DNA of 14,920 nt, from assembly GCA_030596145.1 (NCBI GenBank), contig JAUVKS010000021.1:1-14920 (forward strand), given 5' to 3'. This DNA is from Pseudomonadota bacterium. GTDB lineage: Bacteria > Desulfobacterota > Syntrophia > Syntrophales > JADFWA01. Shown here one piece after another: positions 6,304-13,807 of the stretch. Made by a program: the position numbers and the translations under genes. The notes beneath the pieces are model-generated. The model saw nothing but the letters and a program-made list of their open reading frames with translations. It did not search any database and was not told the DNA's origin. The first letter of the stretch is position 1. Each line of letters starts with the position of its first letter.

Positions 6304-7668
6304 ATGTCAACACAAGGTTTAAAACGCGAGATCGGAATCGGAACGGCTACCATGCTGGTGTGCGGAAACATCATCGGTGTGGGGATCTTCACGCTGCCGG
6401 GCTATATGGCTGAAGCCTTTCCGGATCCCTACTGGTTGCTCGGGCTCTGGGCGGCCGGAGGAATTATTACAATCTGTGCAGCCCTAATTTATGCCGAGCT
6501 TGGTTCAAAACTCCCCCATTCGGGGGGTGACTATGTCTTCATCCGGGAGGGACTGGGAAGCCGGGCAGCATTTCTGGTGGGCTGGGCCTACTTTGCCATA
6601 ATTAATCCGGGAATTATTGCTGCCATTGTGGCAGGGTTTGTGGGAACACTGGAGCCGTTATTCCCCGGGCTTTCGGGAAGTTTACACACTCTGTACGGAT
6701 ACGGTTGGGGTGAAGTGGCTGCTCTTGCCTTAATTGGGCTCTTTACTTTGCTTTCGGTACGGGGAGTGAGGTGGGCATCTATCTTTCAATGCATGGCAGG
6801 AGGTCTTCTGGTTGCCGCTATCATAACCGTCGTCCTCTTTGGCCTCCTCAGCGGCAAAGGGGATGTGGCAAACTTTCATCACACGCACCTGCCCGTGAAG
6901 CTTTCGGCCATTGGAACGGCTATTGCGTGCGTTTTTTTTGCGTATGACGGTTTCTTCGTTGTTGCCTATCTCGGGGATGAAGTAAAGCGTCCAAAGATCA
7001 CCATACCTTTGGGGATCCTCTTGGGTACAGTGATAACTTTTTTGATTTACATGCTTTTAAACGCGCTGTATCTGTATGCCATACCTGCCGGTGAAATGAC
7101 CGGCCGCTCCCATGTGGCTGTTTTTGCGGTCGGTAAACTTTTGTCAACGCCTGCTGCCGATTGTGTTATCTTTATAGTGCTTTTGGCCATCCTGGCAACT
7201 CTCAACTCTACAGTAATGGCATCGGGAAGAATCCCCTATGCTCTGGCGCGGGATGGGTTGTTATGGAAGCGGTTCGGGGAGGTCCACCCGAAGTTTCGTA
7301 CGCCTCATATTTCACTCATCATTCAGGGTGTCCTGGCCTCCATATATGTTTCGCTGGGCACATTTGACGAGATTGTGTGCTTTACAGCCAGTATAATGGT
7401 GCTAATAAGCCTTATGGTGCTTATTTCCGCGATACGCCTGAGAATAGCGCGACCTGAGATACAAGGCGAATTTAAAGCGCTTTTATTTCCGATTGCGGCC
7501 CTGGTCTTTGGAATCAGCTATACGGGCGTTTTTGCGGTTATTGCTGCAAGCCACTTTCTTCACACCCTTATAGGCATAGCCATTCTTTTGAGTGGTCTTG
7601 TTGTTAATAGACTGATAATAAGGGCAAGAACAAAGGTGACAAAAGAGAACAGATTAATTGATCAATAG
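6304..7668 (+). CDS. APC family amino acid permease
   Basis: This 454-residue, highly hydrophobic protein has about 12 predicted membrane helices and the APC-superfamily hallmark in helix 1, 'GNIIGVGIFTLPG' (residues about 21-33), where the helix unwinds to bind the substrate's amino and carboxyl groups. 'AELGSKLPHSGGDYVFIREGLG' (about 65-86) is a second family signature. It likely imports or exchanges an amino acid across the cytoplasmic membrane; the substrate cannot be read from the sequence. The ATG has only a weak purine stretch (GAGTGAGAG) upstream. It starts 48 bases after nrdG and is followed 22 bases later by a UMF1-type transporter, so the two transporters probably form one transcription unit. 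Base composition is visibly richer in G+C than the nrd genes. Confidence 0.88.
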   Translation: MSTQGLKREIGIGTATMLVCGNIIGVGIFTLPGYMAEAFPDPYWLLGLWAAGGIITICAALIYAELGSKLPHSGGDYVFIREGLGSRAAFLVGWAYFAIINPGIIAAIVAGFVGTLEPLFPGLSGSLHTLYGYGWGEVAALALIGLFTLLSVRGVRWASIFQCMAGGLLVAAIITVVLFGLLSGKGDVANFHHTHLPVKLSAIGTAIACVFFAYDGFFVVAYLGDEVKRPKITIPLGILLGTVITFLIYMLLNALYLYAIPAGEMTGRSHVAVFAVGKLLSTPAADCVIFIVLLAILATLNSTVMASGRIPYALARDGLLWKRFGEVHPKFRTPHISLIIQGVLASIYVSLGTFDEIVCFTASIMVLISLMVLISAIRLRIARPEIQGEFKALLFPIAALVFGISYTGVFAVIAASHFLHTLIGIAILLSGLVVNRLIIRARTKVTKENRLIDQ

Positions 7669-7690
7669 AATGATTTCCAAATAACATACC

Positions 7691-8995
7691 ATGAAACTTG
7701 ACGACAAAAAGACGATATTCGGCTGGGCGATGTACGACTGGGCCAATTCCGCTTTTGCCACTACCATCATGGCCGCATTTTTCCCCTTATTTTTCAAGCA
7801 GTTCTGGAGTGCCGGCGCCGATCCCGTGGTGAGTACGGCGAAACTGGGGCTGGCAAATTCCATTGCCGGCATTGCCGTAGCCCTGTGCGCGCCGATACTT
7901 GGCGCCATTGCGGACAGAGGAGGAACTAAAAAGAAATTTCTTCTCTTTTTTGCCTTTGTCGGTGTGGTGATGACCTCATCCCTTTATCTGGTCTCAAAGG
8001 GAAATTGGCCCATGGCAATAGCGCTTTATGTCTTTGCTGTCGTGGGATTCTCAGGAGGAAATATTTTTTATGATTCATTGATTACCAGTGTTGCCTCCAG
8101 GAAAAAAATGGATTCAGTTTCCGCGCTGGGCTTTTCCTTCGGATATTTAGGAGGCGGAATCCTTTTCGCAATCAACGTGTGGATGGTGCTCAGACCGGAA
8201 ACCTTCGGATTTGAAAGTGCCGGAGAGGCGGTAAAAATTTCATTTCTTTCCGTGAGCATCTGGTGGGCTGTTTTCTCGATTCCGATATTTTTCTTTGTTA
8301 AGGAACCCGCTCGTGCGCAGGGCGAATCCACTCTGAACATAGCGAAGGCCGGTTTTATTCAACTGAAAAAAACATTTCAGGAAATTCGCAATTTGAAAGT
8401 CATCTTTCTGTTTCTTGTGGCGTACTGGCTGTATATCGACGGCGTTGACACGATTATACGCATGGCGCTTGATTATGGCATGTCCATCGGGTTTCACTTC
8501 AAAGATCTCATAGTCGCACTCCTCATTACGCAGTTTGTCGGTTTTCCATCCGCCATAGGATTTGGCTATTTAGGGGGGAAGATCGGCACCAAGCGTGCCA
8601 TTTTTATCGCCATTGCGGTATATCTTTGCGTGTCTGTCTGGGGTGACTTCATGCAGAGTAAAAACGAATTCTATATCCTTGCCATGATAATCGGGCTGGT
8701 TCAGGGCGGGATTCAGGCACTGAGCCGCTCGTTTTATGCGAAGATAATTCCTGTTGACAAGTCGGCAGAGTATTTCGGATTTTATAATATGATCGGCAAG
8801 TTTTCAGTTATTCTCGGACCGATTTTGATTGGCGTTACCGGACTTCTGGTTAGATCCATGGGATACGGCGGTCATATAGCATCGCGAATCAGCATTGCAT
8901 CCGTTTCACTCTTCTTTATAGCCGGCGGAATTTTGTTTTACTTTGTGGATGAAGAGGCGGGTAGAGAGAAGGCCAGGTATCTTTCGGAAAAGTGA
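7691..8995 (+). CDS. MFS transporter, UMF1 (Atg22-like) family
   Basis: This 434-residue protein has about 12 membrane helices and the N-terminal signature 'GWAMYDWANSAFATTIMAAF' (about 11-30), characteristic of the UMF1 branch of the major facilitator superfamily, related to fungal Atg22, which effluxes amino acids from the vacuole. The MFS loop motif appears as 'GAIADRGGTKKK' (about 71-82) and again in the second half as 'GYLGGKIGTKRA'. The bacterial substrate is not established; pairing with an amino-acid permease 22 bases upstream suggests amino-acid efflux or exchange, which is an inference. There is no strong Shine-Dalgarno before the ATG. It ends the rightward block; the next gene, yjbQ, converges on it after 92 bases. 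Confidence 0.88.
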   Translation: MKLDDKKTIFGWAMYDWANSAFATTIMAAFFPLFFKQFWSAGADPVVSTAKLGLANSIAGIAVALCAPILGAIADRGGTKKKFLLFFAFVGVVMTSSLYLVSKGNWPMAIALYVFAVVGFSGGNIFYDSLITSVASRKKMDSVSALGFSFGYLGGGILFAINVWMVLRPETFGFESAGEAVKISFLSVSIWWAVFSIPIFFFVKEPARAQGESTLNIAKAGFIQLKKTFQEIRNLKVIFLFLVAYWLYIDGVDTIIRMALDYGMSIGFHFKDLIVALLITQFVGFPSAIGFGYLGGKIGTKRAIFIAIAVYLCVSVWGDFMQSKNEFYILAMIIGLVQGGIQALSRSFYAKIIPVDKSAEYFGFYNMIGKFSVILGPILIGVTGLLVRSMGYGGHIASRISIASVSLFFIAGGILFYFVDEEAGREKARYLSEK

Positions 8996-9058
8996 ATTAT
9001 CTCGCCACCCATTATAATGTCATTGAGGAAACCCAGAATCGCTAAGTTGGCGCTTGTA

Positions 9059-9074
9059 TCCTTCAAGGGAAGGA
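9059..9074. terminator. Small hairpin between convergent genes
   Basis: A perfect 6-bp stem TCCTTC/GAAGGA with loop AAGG lies in the 92-base gap between the converging UMF1 transporter and yjbQ genes. Its position would suit a bidirectional transcription barrier, but neither strand shows a proper T-tract, so it is at best a weak terminator. Confidence 0.2.
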
Positions 9075-9087
9075 ACTATTAAGGGTA

Positions 9088-9519
9088 TCATTCTTTCCTG
9101 CCAAAGATTTGGCCGGCAATTCGACGTTCCCGCGGCCGGTTATCAAAGTCGATAAGGACTATCTGTTGCCAGGTTCCCAGCGTCATCCGTCCATCAATGA
9201 TGGGAATTGTAAGGGACGGACCCAGGAGAGCTGCTCTTACGTGCGAATATCCATTGCCATCCCCCCATCTTGCGTCATGCTTGTAGAATATCCCCTTGGG
9301 AGCAAGACGCTCAATCGCCTCTTTGAGGTCTTCAATAACACCACTTTCATACTCAATTGTGGTCAGGGCGGCGGTTGAACCCGGTGTGAAAAGCAGAACA
9401 TGTCCATCAGATATGCCGGTCTCAGAAACCTTTTCTGCCACATGGCGAGTAATATCGATAACGTCAGTGTCAGCCGTTGTGGGGAAGGTAAGATGGAAAT
9501 TAGAAATTTCTATGGTCAT
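9088..9519 (-). CDS. yjbQ: YjbQ/UPF0047 family protein (secondary thiamine-phosphate synthase type)
   Basis: This 143-residue protein matches the UPF0047/YjbQ family throughout. The diagnostic C-terminal block is 'HVRAALLGPSLTIPIIDGRM' then 'TLGTWQQI' (93-120) followed by 'FDNRPRERRIAGQIFG'. Other conserved parts are 'LLFTPGSTAALTTIEYESG' (42-60) and 'YKHDARWGDGNGYSHV' (79-94), with H81 and H93 likely near the active site. Family members have been named secondary thiamine-phosphate synthases because E. coli YjbQ shows weak activity of this kind; the physiological role is unsettled. The ATG at 9519 is preceded by GAGGGG, which overlaps the stop of the upstream MBL hydrolase gene 12 bases away, so the two genes form a coupled operon. 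Confidence 0.92.
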   Translation of the reverse strand: MTIEISNFHLTFPTTADTDVIDITRHVAEKVSETGISDGHVLLFTPGSTAALTTIEYESGVIEDLKEAIERLAPKGIFYKHDARWGDGNGYSHVRAALLGPSLTIPIIDGRMTLGTWQQIVLIDFDNRPRERRIAGQIFGRKE

Positions 9520-9531
9520 TAAAGAAGCCCC

Positions 9532-10200
9532 TCAATAAATATACGGGAAGACATTATTTATTACCGATTGAAAATTCTGCTTAACATTATCGTTCCCACC
9601 AATAATTCCCATGTGACCGGGGAGGAGATAATCGACATCAAGCTTGGAAAGGGTTCTTATACTTTCCTTAAGGAGTTCGGCGCTTCCTCCTGGAAAATCT
9701 GTCCTGCCGACATTATTATCAAATATTACATCTCCCGAGAAGAGAGCTTTTTTATCCGGCCAGTATAAACTTATTGATCCGGGTGAATGGCCGGGGGTAA
9801 GCAGTATCTCAAAGGTCTCATCTCCAAGGGTAATACTTCCCTCTTTCAATATGATATCTATCTTTATATTGGGGGCATTCAGGCCGAACCATCCGAACAT
9901 TTCGGCACCTACTGAGTCAAAATATTCCATCTCCTTATCATTCATGCCTATCTCGGCATCTGAATCGTTAAACAGTTCGGATGCTTCGTAATGATCCGGG
10001 TGGGAATGCGTGTTAATGACGTATTTTACATCGTCTATACCTATTCCGTCTTCTTCCATCTGTCCAAGAAGGTCAGGAAAATTTCTCTTGAGCCCCGGAT
10101 CCACAATTGCCTGAACACTTCCTCCTATGTAGTAACTGTTGCAGTTGTTGTCTAAGGGGTCTGTCCACTCATACACATAAATATCGTCCAGTAATTTCAT
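9532..10200 (-). CDS. Glyoxalase-II-like MBL-fold metallo-hydrolase
   Basis: This is a metallo-beta-lactamase-fold hydrolase of the glyoxalase II / persulfide-dioxygenase-like branch. Using the longer frame from 10215, the metal ligands are 'THSHPDH' (H70, H72, D74, H75), H143 in 'LTPGHSPGS', D162 in 'FSGDVIFDN', and H201 in 'LLPGHMG'. I place the start at the ATG at 10200 (residue 6 of the longer frame), because GGGAG sits five bases before it, whereas the ATG at 10215 has no ribosome-binding site. This gives 222 residues. The substrate is not determinable: thioester hydrolysis of the glyoxalase II type is possible. A promoter with a perfect -35 lies just upstream, and yjbQ follows in the same operon. 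Confidence 0.87.
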   Translation of the reverse strand: MKLLDDIYVYEWTDPLDNNCNSYYIGGSVQAIVDPGLKRNFPDLLGQMEEDGIGIDDVKYVINTHSHPDHYEASELFNDSDAEIGMNDKEMEYFDSVGAEMFGWFGLNAPNIKIDIILKEGSITLGDETFEILLTPGHSPGSISLYWPDKKALFSGDVIFDNNVGRTDFPGGSAELLKESIRTLSKLDVDYLLPGHMGIIGGNDNVKQNFQSVINNVFPYIY

Positions 10201-10239
10201 TTCAACTCCCTTCATTTTCGTATTGAATTAGCAACGCCG

Positions 10240-10269
10240 GATATAGCAGGGTGGTATATTGAATGTCAA
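10240..10269 (-). promoter_or_regulatory. Predicted promoter of the MBL hydrolase-yjbQ operon
   Basis: On the minus strand a perfect TTGACA (10269-10264) is followed after 18 bases by TATATC (10245-10240) preceded by TGC, an extended -10. Transcription would start about 33 bases before the ATG at 10200. It lies in the gap after the alpha/beta hydrolase gene, so the MBL-yjbQ pair has its own promoter. Confidence 0.5.
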
Positions 10270-10341
10270 GGCACAAGAGATCACCAAACATCAGACAAAT
10301 GATCCATGTGCTGTCCGCAAGCCCCTTCTTAATTTCTGTAA

Positions 10342-11184
10342 TTAACCGGACAAGAACTCCATTACCAGAGTATTGAAATCTTCCGGACGCTCGAAATTGG
10401 GCATGTGCCCGCAAGGATCGAAAATGTGAAGCCGGGCGTCAGGCAAATTCTCCCTGGCAAAATAGCCGTGTTTAACAGGCAGGATGCGGTCCTGTTTACC
10501 CCAAACAATCAGCGTAGGCGCGGTTATCGTACCGAGGTTTTTCATGACAGGGTCGAGAACATCCGCACGTCCCCCGCGTATGGTGCAAATAGCGCGCAGT
10601 ACCGCCAAGAAAGCTTTCTGGGCTCCTGGTAAGGAGGAAAAATTATAATAGAGTTCTATCAGATCATCGGTTATCAAAGCCGGATCATACACAAGCTGCT
10701 TAAAATACCGAGCCAACCCTTTTCGGTTAGGGCGGGTCAATAATTCGCCAATGAGGGGAAGCGTGGCCAATCGCAATGTAATTGTCGCTTCTTTACCCAG
10801 ACCCGCGCTATCAACCAGCACCAGCTTTTCCACTTTATCAGGGAACTGGAGTGCGTATTGCAAGGCTATGCCTCCCCCAAGAGACAGGCCCACAAGGCTT
10901 GCACTTTCTATGTTTAATGCAGCCATGAAATCATTGATGAAGTTGGCCATGCAGGAAGGGGAATACGGGACCGCCGGTTTGTCAGAGTGGCCAAAACCAA
11001 CTACGTCTGGAACATATACTCTATGTTGTTCTGCCAGGGCTTCAATGTTATGCATCCATATTTCCGCGGAAGCTCCTATGCCATGGATCAGAATAACTGA
11101 CGTTCCCTGGTCTCCTAAAGCCCAATAGCGAGTATTAATTTGACCAGCCTTGATATATCGGTCTTGCTGTTTATGTTCTAACAT
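10342..11184 (-). CDS. Alpha/beta-fold hydrolase
   Basis: This 280-residue protein has the alpha/beta-hydrolase fold of the MhpC-like group. The oxyanion-hole motif is 'LIHGIGAS' (32-39), the nucleophile elbow 'GLSLGGG' puts Ser101 as nucleophile, Asp232 in 'WGKQDRILP' is the likely acid, and His260 in 'DPCGHMPNFERP' the base, so the catalytic triad is complete. 'DVVGFGHSDKP' (60-70) is another family feature. Substrates in this group range from C-C bond products of aromatic degradation to esters and lactones, and none can be chosen here. The frame stays open upstream to 11229, but GGAGG lies five bases before the ATG at 11184, so I use that start; the extra codons come from a repeat element that ends 24 bases upstream. 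Confidence 0.9.
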   Translation of the reverse strand: MLEHKQQDRYIKAGQINTRYWALGDQGTSVILIHGIGASAEIWMHNIEALAEQHRVYVPDVVGFGHSDKPAVPYSPSCMANFINDFMAALNIESASLVGLSLGGGIALQYALQFPDKVEKLVLVDSAGLGKEATITLRLATLPLIGELLTRPNRKGLARYFKQLVYDPALITDDLIELYYNFSSLPGAQKAFLAVLRAICTIRGGRADVLDPVMKNLGTITAPTLIVWGKQDRILPVKHGYFARENLPDARLHIFDPCGHMPNFERPEDFNTLVMEFLSG

Positions 11185-11207
11185 GGTTTCCTCCTTGATT
11201 TGATCTT

Positions 11208-11355
11208 GACGGCTTTGTAAAAAGTCCACCTGCTGCGTTGCGCTGCATCATTCGTCACTGCGACGTACTTCTATGTACGCCTCATTCCTCATGTGAGTTT
11301 ATCCTGAGTTTGCTGAAGGGCGCGCCTTGCATCTGGAGCTTTTTACTTTGCCGTC
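11208..11355. repeat. 148-bp MITE-like palindromic element
   Basis: The element is bounded by imperfect inverted repeats of about 21-22 bases: 11208-11228 (begins GACGGCTTTGTAAAAAG) and 11334-11355 (ends CTTTTTACTTTGCCGTC), matching apart from a TTTG/AAAG block and a one-base difference. Inside is a small hairpin CGTAC-TTCTAT-GTACG (11264-11279) and the words GCTGCGTTGCGCTGC and GGCGCGCC. I recall near-identical elements scattered in Desulfobacterota genomes. It encodes no transposase, so it would be non-autonomous. It lies within 13 bases of the alpha/beta hydrolase Shine-Dalgarno. Confidence 0.8.
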
Positions 11356-11449
11356 CAATTTTTAACTTTTTACGATTTTGTTGATCATAATATTGGAAAG
11401 TTTTGAATAACCACCAAAGCTGCATAGAGTTTTGGATTGGAGGTCTCTA

Positions 11450-12418
11450 TTAATGAAATGATGGGTTAATGTGGTCAACTTTTTCCTCTCTCTCCCACTC
11501 CTCTAATTTCAGCCTGTTTTCCTTCTTCTTTCTCAAATAACCAAGGATAAAGGCAATGGTGATTAAAAACCACAGGGTTGTGGCGCTGGTAATTATGGGA
11601 ATCCAGCTGAACCTCAATTTGAGATAGTTCCTCCACTTTTCCTCTAACTCTTCCAACCTGATACCGTAAACTTCCATCAGGACTTTTTTCAATCTTTTGC
11701 CCCCACTATATTCCTTTATAAATTGATGAAAACTCTCTCTGCCGCATCGGTTTATCAGGTAAGAAATGAGGTAAAAACTTTCCGAGTAGGCTAACCTTGC
11801 CCTATCCGCTTCTTTAGGAAAGGAATGAGTTATCTCTGAAAGGGGAATAAGTGAGTCGGTGAGGACTGCCCGGGTCATGGTAAAAGTTCTGGAGAAATTC
11901 CATTCTCTCGATTCGTACATAGCCAACCCCTCATCCAACCACCGGGGGACATTTTCATTCCCCTTGAAGGCTCTACCCAGGGCGATATGGGTGAATTCAT
12001 GTTTGAAGACCTTTATTAAATCGATATTTCCTACCTTAATAGCCTTGGGGGACTTTATGATTATCAGGTTTAAGCCGGGATAAGCTACCCCCGCCGACCA
12101 GGAAGGAACCCCTTTCCCTGGCTGGATTTCTTGATACTCCCTGGATGAAGGAGCGAGATAGACCTTTGTCTTCTCCTCAAAGTCAATGCCCAGATCCTCC
12201 ACAATTTCCCTTCTCAATACCTCAGCCTGATCAATTAAGGATTTCATTAACCTTTCATCCTGGGAATGGAAATAGAAGACAAAGTGATGGGTACTGATCT
12301 CCATGTAATTGGAAGCAGAACTTACCAAAGGCATAAAAAGGAGCAGGACGATTATGGCAAGGCAGCATCTAACATTTTTGGGCATAAGAGCTAATTGAGT
12401 GATTCGAGATTTTTGCAT
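11450..12418 (-). CDS. Membrane-anchored MA-type zinc metallopeptidase
   Basis: This 322-residue protein is probably an exported gluzincin-type metallopeptidase of the peptidase-MA-like family. An N-terminal signal sequence (hydrophobic core about 18-34, ending 'PLVSSAS') is followed by an extracytoplasmic catalytic domain with 'HEFTHIALG' (H140, E141, H144) and 'WLDEGLAMYES' (E163 as third zinc ligand). Near the C-terminus a membrane helix 'WIPIITSATTLWFLITIAFI' (about 272-291) is followed by a basic and charged tail, so the catalytic domain faces outside the cytoplasm. The ATG at 12418 is preferred over the TTG one codon upstream; neither has a clear Shine-Dalgarno. Targets are unknown. It diverges from the SPFH operon, which is 253 bases away, and 265 bases separate it from the alpha/beta hydrolase gene. 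Base composition is more A+T-rich than that of its neighbours. Confidence 0.85.
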   Translation of the reverse strand: MQKSRITQLALMPKNVRCCLAIIVLLLFMPLVSSASNYMEISTHHFVFYFHSQDERLMKSLIDQAEVLRREIVEDLGIDFEEKTKVYLAPSSREYQEIQPGKGVPSWSAGVAYPGLNLIIIKSPKAIKVGNIDLIKVFKHEFTHIALGRAFKGNENVPRWLDEGLAMYESREWNFSRTFTMTRAVLTDSLIPLSEITHSFPKEADRARLAYSESFYLISYLINRCGRESFHQFIKEYSGGKRLKKVLMEVYGIRLEELEEKWRNYLKLRFSWIPIITSATTLWFLITIAFILGYLRKKKENRLKLEEWEREEKVDHINPSFH

Positions 12419-12607
12419 CAATACTTATTATGAATATAAACAATTTTTTCAATAAGTTTATCTTCAGTTTTGTGGCGTTCATGTAGAGCGCAGAATAACG
12501 GGATAGCAGTGTTTTGTCAATGGTAGAGGTTTAACGTCATTTTTATTCGAGAAAAAGAGAAGGCAGCGAGAGTTTAAGTGAGAAACCGTGCTTCAATAAA
12601 ATTTTTC

Positions 12608-12648
12608 TTGCCTGGCATAGTCCCCTTACTGTATAAATCTTCTATAAT
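12608..12648 (+). promoter_or_regulatory. Predicted promoter region of the SPFH operon
   Basis: TTGCCT (12608-12613) is followed after 18 bases by TATAAA (12632-12637, 5/6 match); a perfect TATAAT (12643-12648) lies 11 bases further but has no good -35 at the usual distance. GGGGG (12663-12667) then precedes the ATG at 12672. The rest of the divergent gap (12419-12607) is A+T-rich and holds an ACTTATT/AATAAGT inverted repeat (12423-12429, 12451-12457) near the peptidase start. Confidence 0.4.
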
Positions 12649-12671
12649 AAAAGTCACTATGCGGGGGACAA

Positions 12672-13807
12672 ATGGGCACAGATAACATTATCTTTTTAGA
12701 GGTATTGGAATGGTTTGATGAGACCGGCAGGGAACTGGTGCACAGGATTCCGGAAAAGGGCTCCGGCGAAATCAAATTTGGTGCACAGCTTATTGCTCGT
12801 GAAAGCCAGGTGGGAGTATTATTTTACAAGGGCAAATCCTACGAAGCCTTCGGCCCGGGTCGTCACACCCTTATTACGGCTAATATCCCGGTTCTGACCA
12901 AAATTTTGGCTCTGCCTTGCCTTGGGGAATGACAAGTCCTCTTCGTGCTGAGGTCTATTTTGTCAATATGAAGATCTTTCCAAACCTCAAGTGGGGTACG
13001 AGGGATCCGGTGGCTTTCAAGGATTCGGAACTCGGTCTGGTCCGTTTAAGGGCTCATGGCGTGTTCAACATTCAGGTGGTTCAGCCGGTGCTTTTTATCA
13101 ATAGCCTTGTGGGTACCATGGGCAAATATACTACTGAGGAAATCGAAGAATATCTCAAACAGGTCATTGTCTCTCGCTTGAATGACTATTTAGGTGCAAA
13201 TCTGGACAGTCTCTTCAATCTGCCCGGTCGCTATGACGAAATCTCGGAAGGCCTGCAGGACCGTCTACGGGAGGATTTCAGCCATTTCGGCCTGGGTCTA
13301 ACCCAGCTTTACATCAGTTCCATTACTCCACCGCCAGAAGTACAACATGCCATTGATGACAAGAGTCGTCTAAGTGTAATTCAGAACCTGGACAGACTTG
13401 TCAAGTTGAAAGCAGCCATGGCTATGGAGAAGGCCGCTGAATCGACCGGCGAAGCCGGTGCGGGCATGGGTATGGGGTTGGGTTTCATGATGCCGGCCAT
13501 GTTCGCCGATATGTTCAAATCCCAGGGTGCGCCTGCAGCTACCATGGTAGCCGAGGAAATGAAGTGCCCCGATTGCGGACACCCCATCGCCAAGGACGCT
13601 AAATTCTGCCCTCACTGTGGACATCAGCAGCTGGTTTTCAGCCAGTGTACCAACTGCGACAAGAATTTACCACCCAACGCCAGATTCTGCCCCAAGTGCG
13701 GACAGCCGGTGGACAGCAAACCGAAACCCAAGATCTGCACCCATTGCAAGGGTGAAAACCTGCCCGACTCTATTTTCTGCAATCAGTGCGGGGGAAAGCT
13801 GGACTAA
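12672..13807 (+). pseudogene. SPFH-domain protein with three zinc ribbons, broken by a 5-bp duplication
   Basis: Two frames together encode one SPFH (stomatin/prohibitin/flotillin-like) protein. The first (12672-12932, 86 codons) holds 'VLEWFDETGRELVHRIP', 'QLIARESQVGVLFYKGK' and 'FGPGRHTLITANIPVLTK', then stops. The second (open from 12917) continues with 'SPLRAEVYFVNMK', 'WGTRDPVAF' and the rest of the domain. The break is a tandem CCTTG CCTTG at about 12915-12924; removing one copy gives '...KILALPWGMTSPLRAEV...' and a 376-residue protein. After a Gly/Met-rich linker come three CxxC pairs-of-pairs: C297/300/311/314, C324/327/338/341 and C354/357/368/371 (corrected numbering). Such proteins form membrane-associated scaffolds and resemble Bacillus YdjI. 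An ATG at 12929 overlaps the premature TGA as ATGA, so the C-terminal part might still be made by re-initiation. The next gene starts at the base after the stop. Confidence 0.8.

Noticed and set aside
11185..11229. Extended N-terminus of the alpha/beta hydrolase
   Set aside because: The additional codons derive partly from the repeat element, and a good GGAGG lies before the internal ATG at 11184.
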